Assembly: GCA_003452695.1 (NCBI GenBank)
Contig: DMNP01000286.1
Coordinates: forward strand, 1 to 7,650
From: Eggerthellaceae bacterium
GTDB taxonomy: Bacteria; Actinomycetota; Coriobacteriia; Coriobacteriales; Eggerthellaceae
Direction: 5' to 3'
DNA length: 7,650 nt
The position numbers and the translations under genes are program-made. Position 1 is the stretch's first letter; the number at the start of each line of letters is the position of its first letter. Below are positions 1-4,992 of the stretch, one piece after another. The notes beneath the pieces were generated by a model that saw only the letters and a list, made by a program, of their open reading frames with translations, was not told the origin of the DNA and searched no databases.

Positions 1-46
1 GGGTGTCGGGGTTTCCCATGCCCACACCCACCAGATACACCTTCAT
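1..46 (-). CDS. cbiE: Start of a CbiE/CobL-type precorrin methyltransferase (partial)
   Basis: Only the first 15 codons are inside the window; the gene runs off the left edge. The peptide reads MKVYLVGVGMGNPDT, an N-terminal beta strand followed by the glycine-rich G-x-G-x-G-N-P-D loop of tetrapyrrole (SAM-dependent) methyltransferases. The GNPD form is typical of CbiE/CobL, the precorrin-6Y / cobalt-precorrin-7 C5(15)-methyltransferase, which would act right after the CobK-type reductase encoded upstream. The start is supported by AAAGGAGA at 53-60, seven bases before the ATG. It is the last visible gene of the cobalamin operon. Another corrin methyltransferase (e.g. CbiL or CobA) cannot be excluded from so few residues, although GNPD and the position after cobK favour CbiE. 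Confidence 0.72.
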   Translation of the reverse strand, partial: MKVYLVGVGMGNPDT

Positions 47-81
47 ATGCGCTCTCCTTTGCTTGCGAAGGGGCTTTGCTG

Positions 82-105
82 GCGCGCGGGGCGCGCGGGG
101 CGCGT
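82..105. repeat. GC-only 9-bp tandem repeat in the cobK-cbiE gap
   Basis: The unit gcgcgcggg occurs twice in tandem (82-90, 91-99) and is followed by a partial third unit (100-105). It lies in the 103-bp untranslated gap (47-149) between the cobK-like and cbiE-like genes. Apart from this repeat and the cbiE ribosome binding site I see no gene and no clear terminator in the gap. The repeat is self-complementary (GCGCGC) and could fold in the transcript. Confidence 0.55.
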
Positions 106-149
106 GCGACGTCCGAACGCTCCACGTCCCTCGATAGTGCGTATGCTCG

Positions 150-983
150 TCATAGACCGTATTCGCTTTCCAGCAGAACCTTTGCCCGGTCCAGGCTGAC
201 GCCGTGCTCTTCGACCGGGCGGCTTATCACGACGAGCTGCACGTCGCAGGCCTGCGCCGCCTCCACCTTTTCCCAGAATCCGCCCGCCTTGCCTGAGGCC
301 TTGGTAACCAGGGCCCCGATGTTGAACTCCCGCACGAGCGCCTCGTTCAGCTGGCGCGAGAACGGGCCCTGCATGGCTATGACGTGGCTCGTCGGGATGT
401 CCAGCGCATGAGCGGCCGCAAGCGACTTTTCCACGGGAAGTATCCGCGCGTACAGCCGGTCGCGGAAATCGGGCATGGCGCCGACGAACGTGGCCAGGTC
501 GTTGCTGCCCGTGGTCAGCAGCACGTTGCAATCCAGCGCGCCCACCAGATGCGCGGCGGCCGGAACGTCGGGCACGGAAGTCCACGGGCCCTGCGGTTCG
601 CCTTCGCGCAGCACGCGCACCACGGGCAGCGCGCTTTCGGCGGCCGCCTGGGCGATGCTTGCCGACACGCCCTGCGCATAGGGATGCGTCGCGTCCACGA
701 CGCAGGCGAAGCGGTGCTCGGACATAAGCCGGCGCATGCGGTCGGGCAGCATGCGTCCCGTTAGCGAGTGCACGTTGGCAAGGCCCTGCACGAGCGAGCC
801 GCCGTATTCGGTGAGCGAGCTAATGTACAGATCGCAAGTTCCGCGTGCACTGGCCCATTCGGCCAGCGCCCGGCCTTCCGTCGTGCCGCCGAACACGAGC
901 ACCTCGGGCCGCGTGGGCCGGGCGCCAGAACCGGGGCTGGGCATTGGCGCCTGCCCTTCGTTTTGCACCGTGCGCGCGTCCAC
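150..983 (-). CDS. cobK: Precorrin-6A / cobalt-precorrin-6A reductase (CobK/CbiJ)
   Basis: 277 residues. It reduces the macrocycle of (cobalt-)precorrin-6A with NAD(P)H in the cytoplasm, between the CbiG/CbiF steps and CbiE/CbiT. Family signatures are in order: dinucleotide-binding GGTTEGR (32-38), VVDATHPYA (95-103), LLTTGSNDL (155-163), AMQGPFS (203-209) and TKASGKAGGFWEKVEAA (about 228-243, the usual TKxSG-GG-x-K-AA block). The length fits the family (about 240-270). The GTG at 983 is favoured because GGGAAGA at 991-997 sits seven bases upstream and the start is 3 bp after the cobJ stop, as expected in a coupled operon. About 25 residues then precede the Rossmann strand, so an ATG at 944 (residue 14) is a reasonable alternative. 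Whether the substrate carries cobalt cannot be read from the sequence; the CbiG neighbour favours the cobalt-early route. Confidence 0.92.
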   Translation of the reverse strand: MDARTVQNEGQAPMPSPGSGARPTRPEVLVFGGTTEGRALAEWASARGTCDLYISSLTEYGGSLVQGLANVHSLTGRMLPDRMRRLMSEHRFACVVDATHPYAQGVSASIAQAAAESALPVVRVLREGEPQGPWTSVPDVPAAAHLVGALDCNVLLTTGSNDLATFVGAMPDFRDRLYARILPVEKSLAAAHALDIPTSHVIAMQGPFSRQLNEALVREFNIGALVTKASGKAGGFWEKVEAAQACDVQLVVISRPVEEHGVSLDRAKVLLESEYGL

Positions 984-986
984 GGC

Positions 987-1748
987 CTAGTCTTCCCGCT
1001 GCAGGTAGCCGCGCGGCGTGACCATCTTGCCATCCAGGGCCATGGTCTGGCTGTTGCCGACGAAGACCGTGGTGAACATGTCCACGGGAGTATCGCGCAA
1101 CTCGCCGAGCGTAAGCACTTCGGCCTGCTCGCCTTCGCGGCCGATGTTGCGCACCGTGCCGCACACGGTAGCCGCGTCCTTGTGGCGCAGCAGGATGTCG
1201 CAGGCGCGTTGCAAGTAGTCGGGGCGCTTGTGCGACGAGGGGTTGTACAAGCTTATGACGAAATCGGCCCGCGCTGCCGCCTCCAGCCGCGCCTCGATGG
1301 TTTCCCAGGGCGTGAGCAGGTCCGACAGCGAGATAACGCAGTAGTCGTGCATGAGCGGCGCGCCGAGCACGGCAGCACCGCCGTTCGATGCCGATACGCC
1401 GGGCACGACGCTGATTTCGACGGACGGGAAATCGGCGGCCAGCTCGTATATGAGGCCCGCCATGCCGTACACGCCCGGGTCGCCCGAGCACACCATGGCT
1501 ACCGCGCAGCCCTGAGCCGCCCGCTGAAGCGCCATGCGGCACCGTTCAACCTCTTTGCGCATGGGCGTGGTCAGGATTTCCTTTTCGGGAAACTCGTCGC
1601 GCAACAGGTCGACGTAGACCGTGTACCCCACCACGACGTCGCTGGCGGAGATTGCGCGGTGCGCCCGGATGGACATGTCATCCGCGCCGCCCGGGCCGAG
1701 CCCGACGACCGCGAGCGACCCCCTGGTCGTTGCGTTTCCTTCAGTCAT
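987..1748 (-). CDS. cobJ: Precorrin-3B / cobalt-precorrin-3 C17-methyltransferase (CobJ/CbiH)
   Basis: 253 residues, normal for a single-domain CobJ/CbiH. It transfers a SAM methyl group to C17 and drives ring contraction of the corrin precursor. Visible motifs: GLGPGG (16-21) near the N-terminus, CSGDPGVYGMA (87-97), VVPGVSASNGGAA (114-126), SDLLTPW (142-148), LYNPSS (167-172) and the terminal VGNSQT...MVTPRGY (230-248), the last being characteristic of CobJ/CbiH rather than other corrin methylases. AAGGAGA at 1755-1761 lies six bases before the ATG. The 32-bp gap from cbiG holds only this ribosome binding site, and the next gene (cobK) starts 3 bp after the stop. No C-terminal ferredoxin-like or CbiG fusion is present. 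cbiH would be the name under anaerobic-pathway nomenclature. Confidence 0.95.
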   Translation of the reverse strand: MTEGNATTRGSLAVVGLGPGGADDMSIRAHRAISASDVVVGYTVYVDLLRDEFPEKEILTTPMRKEVERCRMALQRAAQGCAVAMVCSGDPGVYGMAGLIYELAADFPSVEISVVPGVSASNGGAAVLGAPLMHDYCVISLSDLLTPWETIEARLEAAARADFVISLYNPSSHKRPDYLQRACDILLRHKDAATVCGTVRNIGREGEQAEVLTLGELRDTPVDMFTTVFVGNSQTMALDGKMVTPRGYLQRED

Positions 1749-1780
1749 GCGATTTCTCCTTGTCGTTTAACCTTGCACAT

Positions 1781-2827
1781 CTATTCATTCGGGATGACCC
1801 GGTCGTAGTCGCAGCCGATGGCCACCGTCACCCCGTCTTCTGCGTACTTGCCCGCGATTAGCGTGCCGCCATGCGCCACGGCGGCGCGTTCGCACACGTT
1901 GTCCACCCCCACCGTGCGCTCGACGAAGGCAGAGCCCGCGAAGCTGCCGGGCACCGCCTTCAGCTGCTCGGCGGAGTAGAAGCGCGTTTCCCATCCGTGC
2001 GCCTGCGCGGCTTTCAGAATGGCGGGCTCGGCGGCCTTCACGTCTATGCTGGCCAGGACGCGCACCGCATGCGCGGACACGTGCGCCCGGGCCAGCGCCT
2101 CGGCCAGCACCCGCTCGAACACGGCCGGGTCGGTGTCGCGTCGACAACCCGCCCCCACCGTGCAGATGCGCGGCACGAGGTGCAGCGTGCGCTCGAAGGG
2201 CTGGGCCGTATCGTCCAGGGAAACGCAGAAACCGATGGCCGCGTCGCCTTCCACGATGCCCGGGGGCGCCTGCCAGTCCAGCGCGAAATCGCTGCGGAAG
2301 CCCACGGGCCGGCCTTCCAGCAGCGCTGCGGATATGTCCTTGGCCACGGAGCGCTCCACGATGGCGTAGCCGCGCCGCGCAGCCCATTCGTCCACCGCGA
2401 ACAGCGCGTTCACGTCGGTGGCGGTGGAAACCGCGGCCTGACCGCCCGTTGCCTGCGCTATGGCCCGCGCCAGCTCGTTCGCGCCGCCCACGTGGCCCGA
2501 CAGCAGGGGCACGGCGAACGCGCCCGATTCGTCCACGCTGACGACCGCCGGGTCGCTGAACTTGTCGCGCACGTGCGGCGCGATGGCGCGCACCGCGATG
2601 CCGCTTGCGCCGACGAACACGAGCGCGTCGTCCTGCGCGAAGCGCTGCTTCGTCCACGCCTGCAGGTTGCCGTAGTCCGCGACCCCCTGGCTTTCCGCAA
2701 GGCGCGCGGGGCCGAACGCGGCGAACTGCGCGCCCGCATAGGCCTCGCGTTCCGCCAGCCGCTCGGCCAGCAAGCGCGCCAAGCGGCAGCCCGTGCGGGT
2801 GAACGCCACGAGGGAGATGCTATTCAT
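1781..2827 (-). CDS. cbiG: Cobalt-precorrin-5A hydrolase (CbiG)
   Basis: 348 residues from the ATG at 2827. CbiG opens the delta-lactone of cobalt-precorrin-5A and releases the C2 unit as acetaldehyde, a step specific to the anaerobic cobalamin pathway. Three blocks match the family layout: an N-terminal domain with VFVGASGIAVRAIAPHV (70-86) and the PLLSGHVGGANELA block (107-120), a variable middle part, and a C-terminal domain with VGAGCRRDT (224-232), ASIDVKAAEP (259-268) and GVDNVCERAA (307-316). The second domain motif usually reads VGIGCRRGT, so the Ala and Asp are mild deviations. The open frame extends upstream to 2890, but the 2827 start is preferred: the conserved MNSISLVAFTRTG strand starts there, AGGGA lies just upstream, and it overlaps the cbiF stop by 8 bp (ATGAATAG), suggesting translational coupling. 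Confidence 0.93.
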   Translation of the reverse strand: MNSISLVAFTRTGCRLARLLAERLAEREAYAGAQFAAFGPARLAESQGVADYGNLQAWTKQRFAQDDALVFVGASGIAVRAIAPHVRDKFSDPAVVSVDESGAFAVPLLSGHVGGANELARAIAQATGGQAAVSTATDVNALFAVDEWAARRGYAIVERSVAKDISAALLEGRPVGFRSDFALDWQAPPGIVEGDAAIGFCVSLDDTAQPFERTLHLVPRICTVGAGCRRDTDPAVFERVLAEALARAHVSAHAVRVLASIDVKAAEPAILKAAQAHGWETRFYSAEQLKAVPGSFAGSAFVERTVGVDNVCERAAVAHGGTLIAGKYAEDGVTVAIGCDYDRVIPNE

Positions 2828-3578
2828 CGCTTCCCTTGCGGAACATGTGCGTGAAGGTGGGGTCGTACAGGCGCGAGCGGTCATAGGCATCGCCCAGGAA
2901 GCCGCCGATGGTGATGAGCGCCGTGTTCTTCACGCCCGCTTCGCGCGCCGTTTCGGCAAGCGTGCCCACCGTGCAGCGGAACACCTGCTCGTCGGGCCAA
3001 GTGGCCTTGTACACGATGGCCGCCGGCGTGTCGGGCGCGTAGCCGCCTTCCAGCAGCTCTTCCACTGCGGAATCGAGCAAGCTGGTGCTCAGGAACAGCA
3101 CCATGGTGCAGCCGTGCGATGCCATAAGGCGCAGCTTCTCGCCCTCGGGCACGGGCGTGCGGCCCTCCATGCGCGTGATGATCACCGACTGCGACACGTT
3201 GGGCAGCGTGTACTCCGCCTTCAGCGCGGCAGCGGCGCCGCAGAACGACGACACGCCCGGTACCACGTCGTAGCCGATGCCCGCCTCGTCCAGCAGGTCC
3301 ATCTGCTCGCGATGCGCGCCGTACAGCGAGGGGTCGCCCGTGTGCAGGCGCACCGTGGTCTTGCCCTGCGCCTCGGCAGCCTTCATCGTCTCGATTACCT
3401 CTTCCAGGGTCATGTGCGCCGAATTGTGGACTTCGGCGCCCGGCTTGGCATAGTCCAGCAACGCGGGGTTCACGAGCGACCCCGCATAGATGATGACGTC
3501 GGCCTCTTCCAACAGACGCGCGCCGCGTACGGTTATCAAGTCTGCTGCACCCGATCCGGCGCCCACGAAATGTATCAT
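2820..3578 (-). CDS. cbiF: Precorrin-4 / cobalt-precorrin-4 C11-methyltransferase (CbiF/CobM)
   Basis: 252 residues, the usual family length. It methylates C11 of cobalt-precorrin-4 using SAM. Motifs in order: FVGAGSGAADLIT (4-16), IYAGSLVNP (30-38), LHTGDPSLYGA (78-88), DVVPGVSSFCGAAA (104-117), ITRMEGRTPVPEGE (134-147) and the C-terminal YKATWPDE (190-197). YAGSLVN plus TRxEGRTPxPxxE distinguish CbiF/CobM from CobJ and CbiL. AGGAAGG precedes the ATG at a good distance. It is the first gene of the visible cobalamin operon: a leader of about 125 bp lies upstream and beyond that is an unrelated small gene ending in its own terminator. The stop overlaps the cbiG start. Confidence 0.95.
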   Translation of the reverse strand: MIHFVGAGSGAADLITVRGARLLEEADVIIYAGSLVNPALLDYAKPGAEVHNSAHMTLEEVIETMKAAEAQGKTTVRLHTGDPSLYGAHREQMDLLDEAGIGYDVVPGVSSFCGAAAALKAEYTLPNVSQSVIITRMEGRTPVPEGEKLRLMASHGCTMVLFLSTSLLDSAVEELLEGGYAPDTPAAIVYKATWPDEQVFRCTVGTLAETAREAGVKNTALITIGGFLGDAYDRSRLYDPTFTHMFRKGSDE

Positions 3579-3686
3579 GCGAACCTTCCTCTCCCGATTT
3601 GTCTTGCATCCCCGCCTCTGCAGAGCCAGAAATCGCCTGCCGCACGTACCGGCGGCTACGGCGCTCGTCTTTCCATGTTGCCGCAG

Positions 3687-3711
3687 CTATGAGCATAGGC
3701 ATATCTTAATA
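3687..3711 (-). promoter_or_regulatory. Candidate promoter/operator region of the cobalamin operon
   Basis: The 127-bp leader upstream of cbiF (3579-3705) holds a short AT-rich stretch. On the minus strand it offers TATTAA (3706-3711) or TAAGAT (3703-3708) as a -10, without a convincing -35. Just downstream lies a perfect short palindrome, CTATG-AG-CATAG (3687-3698), placed where transcription would start, so a repressor site is possible. I see no B12-box or cobalamin-riboswitch core in this leader. The promoter call is inference from base composition and position. Confidence 0.28.
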
Positions 3712-4023
3712 GAGTGCGCGGGCGCTCACGGGCGCGATGGCGTCTTCACCGAATGGCAACACCTGATGCGACACGCCCCAGCCCAGGGGCCCAGTCCGCG
3801 CCCGGCCGTACAACGGGCAATCGACAAAACGAAGGGAGCTGGATTTCCCCAGCTCCCTTGCAAGGTCACGCTTTTGCGCATTGCGGTCGTAACCGCGCTT
3901 GCCGTGTGCACCGTGGCCGACGGCAAAGCCATCGTATCGGGGCTTTTGCGCCATGGTCGCTTCGTAGGAACTCATGACAACGAAGCGGTTGCTCTTCGGC
4001 GCCTTGTGCTTTTTCTTGGACAT
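3706..4023 (-). CDS. Small basic protein read into its own terminator; candidate ArfA/BrfA-like ribosome-rescue factor
   Basis: Unrecognised gene, 105 codons to the first in-frame stop. The first ~65 residues look real. They start MSKKKHKAPK, carry 15-16 Lys/Arg against 5 Asp/Glu, and end in a basic segment HGKRGYDRNAQKRDLAREL (40-58). The last 40 residues look like random translation. Translation starts are unusually well specified: a perfect AAGGAGGTGA lies seven bases (from GGAGG) before the ATG, with a good promoter upstream. The striking feature is an intrinsic terminator at 3822-3859 covering codons 55-65, with no in-frame stop before it, so most transcripts should be stop-less. This layout is known for E. 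coli ArfA and Bacillus BrfA, whose nonstop mRNAs let them be made in quantity only when tmRNA rescue fails. The G-K-x-x-Y-x-R spacing (41-47) also resembles the GKGSYMRK segment I recall from ArfA. Function is inferred from architecture; a plain hypothetical protein with a coincidental hairpin remains possible. Confidence 0.6.
   Translation of the reverse strand: MSKKKHKAPKSNRFVVMSSYEATMAQKPRYDGFAVGHGAHGKRGYDRNAQKRDLARELGKSSSLRFVDCPLYGRARTGPLGWGVSHQVLPFGEDAIAPVSARALY
3822..3859 (-). terminator. Intrinsic terminator embedded in the small basic ORF
   Basis: Perfect 11-bp stem (AAGGGAGCTGG with its complement, 3849-3859 pairing with 3832-3842), 6-nt loop (3843-3848), followed on the minus strand by TTCGTTTTGTC (down to about 3823). 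On the plus strand there is no T-run after the stem, so it terminates minus-strand transcription. It insulates the cobalamin operon from this gene and falls inside the ORF (codons 55-65), so transcripts ending here lack a stop codon. Confidence 0.87.
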
Positions 4024-4027
4024 GGGG

Positions 4028-4037
4028 TCACCTCCTT
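4028..4037 (-). promoter_or_regulatory. Perfect Shine-Dalgarno of the small basic ORF
   Basis: The minus strand reads AAGGAGGTGA, an uninterrupted match to the 16S rRNA 3' end, with seven bases between GGAGG and the ATG at 4023. It is the strongest ribosome binding site in the window. It fixes the start and argues that the ORF is really translated. Confidence 0.85.
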
Positions 4038-4053
4038 CGCGTTGTTGGCGTTT

Positions 4054-4081
4054 ATTTTAGCGGTTGCGCGGTGATTGGTAA
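4054..4081 (-). promoter_or_regulatory. Sigma-70-type promoter of the small basic ORF
   Basis: On the minus strand a -35-like TTACCA (4076-4081) and a -10 TAAAAT (4054-4059, 5 of 6 consensus) are separated by 16 bp. Transcription would start near 4047, giving a leader of about 24 nt ending in the perfect Shine-Dalgarno. The -35 abuts the repeat array beginning at 4081. Gene and promoter form a self-contained unit separate from the TA operon upstream. Confidence 0.6.
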
Positions 4082-4149
4082 CGCAGGACGCGGATACGAC
4101 AGTGACACAGGTGACACAGGACGCGGATAACGTCACCAAAACCCTCGCT
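4081..4149. repeat. Short tandem repeat array, left copy (CAGGACGCGGATAACGTCAC family)
   Basis: A degenerate unit acgcaggacgcggatacgac (4081-4100) is followed by gtgacacag twice (4102-4110, 4111-4119) and a full unit continuing to gtcac at 4136, then caaaaccctcgct (to 4149). The stretch 4111-4136 is identical over 26 bp to 4877-4902, and the trailing aaaaccctcgct also recurs at the right-hand copy. The 217-bp space 4024-4240 holds these repeats, the promoter and ribosome binding site of the small ORF, and an inverted partial unit. I see no other gene in it. Confidence 0.8.
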
Positions 4150-4196
4150 CATTCAACGCCGTGGGTCCAACCGCTTACTCAGGGCGATGGTGACAG

Positions 4197-4212
4197 TATC
4201 CCCGTCCTGCGT
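4197..4212. repeat. Inverted partial copy of the repeat unit
   Basis: tatccccgtcctgcgt is the reverse complement of 4081-4096 (acgcaggacgcggata) at 15 of 16 positions, and a gtgacag flank (4190-4196) echoes the units nearby. It lies just downstream of the antitoxin stop codon. It shows that the repeat family occurs in both orientations here. Confidence 0.6.
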
Positions 4213-4240
4213 CATGAGTGCAGACGCAAGGGCCCGGGCG

Positions 4241-4492
4241 TCAGGCCATCATCGCCGCGACTGCGCGCCTGATGTAGTCCGAGCGGTTGTCCGCGAGCTC
4301 GTCGATTCGCTCGACAACGGACGCGGGGAACTTCACGGGCACGGTGACCATCGGCTCGCCGTAGATCTTGGGCCTTCCCCTGACGACCTCGCCGCTCCAC
4401 TCGCCCGGAAGCTCGCCGCGCTCGATTGCATCGGTCATCCGCTCGATGTCCTCGTCCGTTACTACCCTGCCGCTCTTCAGCGTGTATTCCAT
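4241..4492 (-). CDS. CopG-like ribbon-helix-helix antitoxin
   Basis: 83 residues, second gene of a two-gene operon. Residues about 48-81 form a ribbon-helix-helix DNA-binding fold: strand MVTVPVKFP, helix ASVVERIDELADN, then RSDYIRRAVAAMM. The N-terminal half (VTDEDIERMTDAIERGELPGEW, roughly 11-32) is the kind of segment that precedes the RHH in many actinobacterial antitoxins and may wrap the toxin. The start is fixed by AGGAGG (4500-4505), which overlaps the toxin stop codon, and the gap between the two genes is 4 bp, implying coupled translation. It probably neutralises the upstream-encoded protein and represses the operon by binding the TTACGT-type repeats at 4764-4784. The RHH call is solid; antitoxin activity is inferred from context. 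Confidence 0.8.
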   Translation of the reverse strand: MEYTLKSGRVVTDEDIERMTDAIERGELPGEWSGEVVRGRPKIYGEPMVTVPVKFPASVVERIDELADNRSDYIRRAVAAMMA

Positions 4493-4496
4493 CTGC

Positions 4497-4748
4497 CTAC
4501 CTCCTGCCGATCCCGAGCTCCCGCACGATCTTCTCGGTAGCGGGGCTCATAGCGTGTATCACGAGCGTCTTGCCATCGGCGGTGAGCAGCCCCACTATCT
4601 CGACCTCGACGTCGCCCGAGAAGCCGATGGCCACCATGACGTCGTCGCCGCGCGGGCGCCTCGCGACGAAGTTGTCCCAAGCCTCCTCGATCTGCCCGGC
4701 GTCGAGCCCGTGCTTCAGGGCCGACGGCAACACTACCAGCTTGCCCAT
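4497..4748 (-). CDS. Small TA-system toxin candidate (BrnT/DUF4258-like)
   Basis: 83 residues, first gene of the pair. The pattern is a short N-terminal strand (MGKLVVLPSA), a K-H-G helix (LKHGLDAGQIEEAWDNF, 11-27), then beta strands VMVAIGF (38-43), VEIVGLLTADGKTLVIHAM (49-67) and a C-terminal helix (ATEKIVRELGI). The K-H-G start, the alternation of strands and the terminal VIHAM segment resemble small actinobacterial toxins paired with CopG antitoxins and, more loosely, BrnT RNases. Toxin-first order also matches BrnT/BrnA. I cannot name catalytic residues with confidence; K12, H13, D47 and H65 are candidates. The ATG at 4748 follows AAGGAG (4753-4758) by four bases. Toxin function is inferred from the family look and the RHH partner; nuclease activity is a guess. 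Confidence 0.68.
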   Translation of the reverse strand: MGKLVVLPSALKHGLDAGQIEEAWDNFVARRPRGDDVMVAIGFSGDVEVEIVGLLTADGKTLVIHAMSPATEKIVRELGIGRR

Positions 4749-4759
4749 GCTTCTCCTTT

Positions 4760-4803
4760 ACGTATTACGTTTATATATTACGTTATGTCGCAGGAAACGG
4801 CAA
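4760..4803 (-). promoter_or_regulatory. TA operon promoter with operator-like repeats
   Basis: On the minus strand TTGCCG (4798-4803) and TAATAT (4775-4780) are spaced by exactly 17 bp. Overlapping the -10 and start region are two direct copies of attacgtt (4764-4771 and 4777-4784), 13 bp apart, and a palindrome ACGTA-T-TACGT (4760-4770). Paired short repeats over a promoter suit an RHH repressor, so autoregulation by the downstream antitoxin is likely. This AT-rich island stands out from its GC-rich surroundings. Confidence 0.6.
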
Positions 4804-4876
4804 GGACCTGGCGGCTGGCCCGGTGGCCGAGTAAACGACGCGCACCACACTGCGTCACACCAGGAAGGCCAAACAC

Positions 4877-4942
4877 GTGACACAGGACGCGGATAACGTC
4901 ACAACACAGGATGCGGACAACGTCGCTAAAACCCTCGCTAGG
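4877..4942. repeat. Short repeat array, right copy
   Basis: 4877-4902 is identical over 26 bp to 4111-4136. A second, diverged unit follows (acacaggatgcggacaac..., to about 4923) and then aaaaccctcgct, ending like the left copy. The two arrays bracket the TA operon in the same orientation, 766 bp apart. The 244-bp stretch 4749-4992 contains this array, the TA promoter and the hairpin at 4950-4986, and no supported gene on either strand. Confidence 0.8.
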
Positions 4943-4949
4943 GCAGGGG

Positions 4950-4986
4950 GCGCTGCAATAACCGACCTGGTCGGATATTGCAGCGC
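4950..4986 (-). terminator. Long hairpin just after the surface-protein gene (probable terminator)
   Basis: An 11-bp perfect stem (GCGCTGCAATA at 4950-4960 with TATTGCAGCGC at 4976-4986), one A-A mismatch, then a further 6-bp stem CCGACC/GGTCGG around a single central base. It begins 6 bp beyond the stop codon of the wall-anchored protein, as a terminator would. No T-run follows directly on the minus strand; a small CCCT-AGCG-AGGG hairpin with TTTT comes about 20 bp later. It may therefore terminate, protect the 3' end, or do both. Confidence 0.55.
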
Positions 4987-4992
4987 TCCGGG

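Noticed and set aside
1871..2854. Long plus-strand open frame (327 codons) opposite cbiG
   Set aside because: It is antisense to a clearly recognisable CbiG, reads as Arg/His/Ala-rich sequence with no family motif, and is a GC-rich shadow frame. The same holds for the plus-strand frames at 768-1808, 2793-3692 and 5707-6645.
1781..2890. Longer CbiG start at 2890
   Set aside because: The extra 21 residues lie within the cbiF frame and look unlike CbiG. The ATG at 2827 has a ribosome binding site and begins the conserved first strand.
3579..3705. Cobalamin riboswitch upstream of cbiF
   Set aside because: I looked for the B12 box and the conserved core and found no convincing match; reported only as an absence.
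3822..3859. Terminator for a plus-strand transcript
   Set aside because: On the plus strand the run of A precedes the stem and no T-run follows it; no supported plus-strand gene lies upstream.
4221..4243. Short GACGC/GCGTC hairpin after the antitoxin stop as a terminator
   Set aside because: The stem is only 5 bp and there is no T-run on the minus strand; too weak to annotate.
4081..4942. CRISPR array
   Set aside because: Units are irregular, partly contiguous, lack uniform spacers and show no cas genes nearby.
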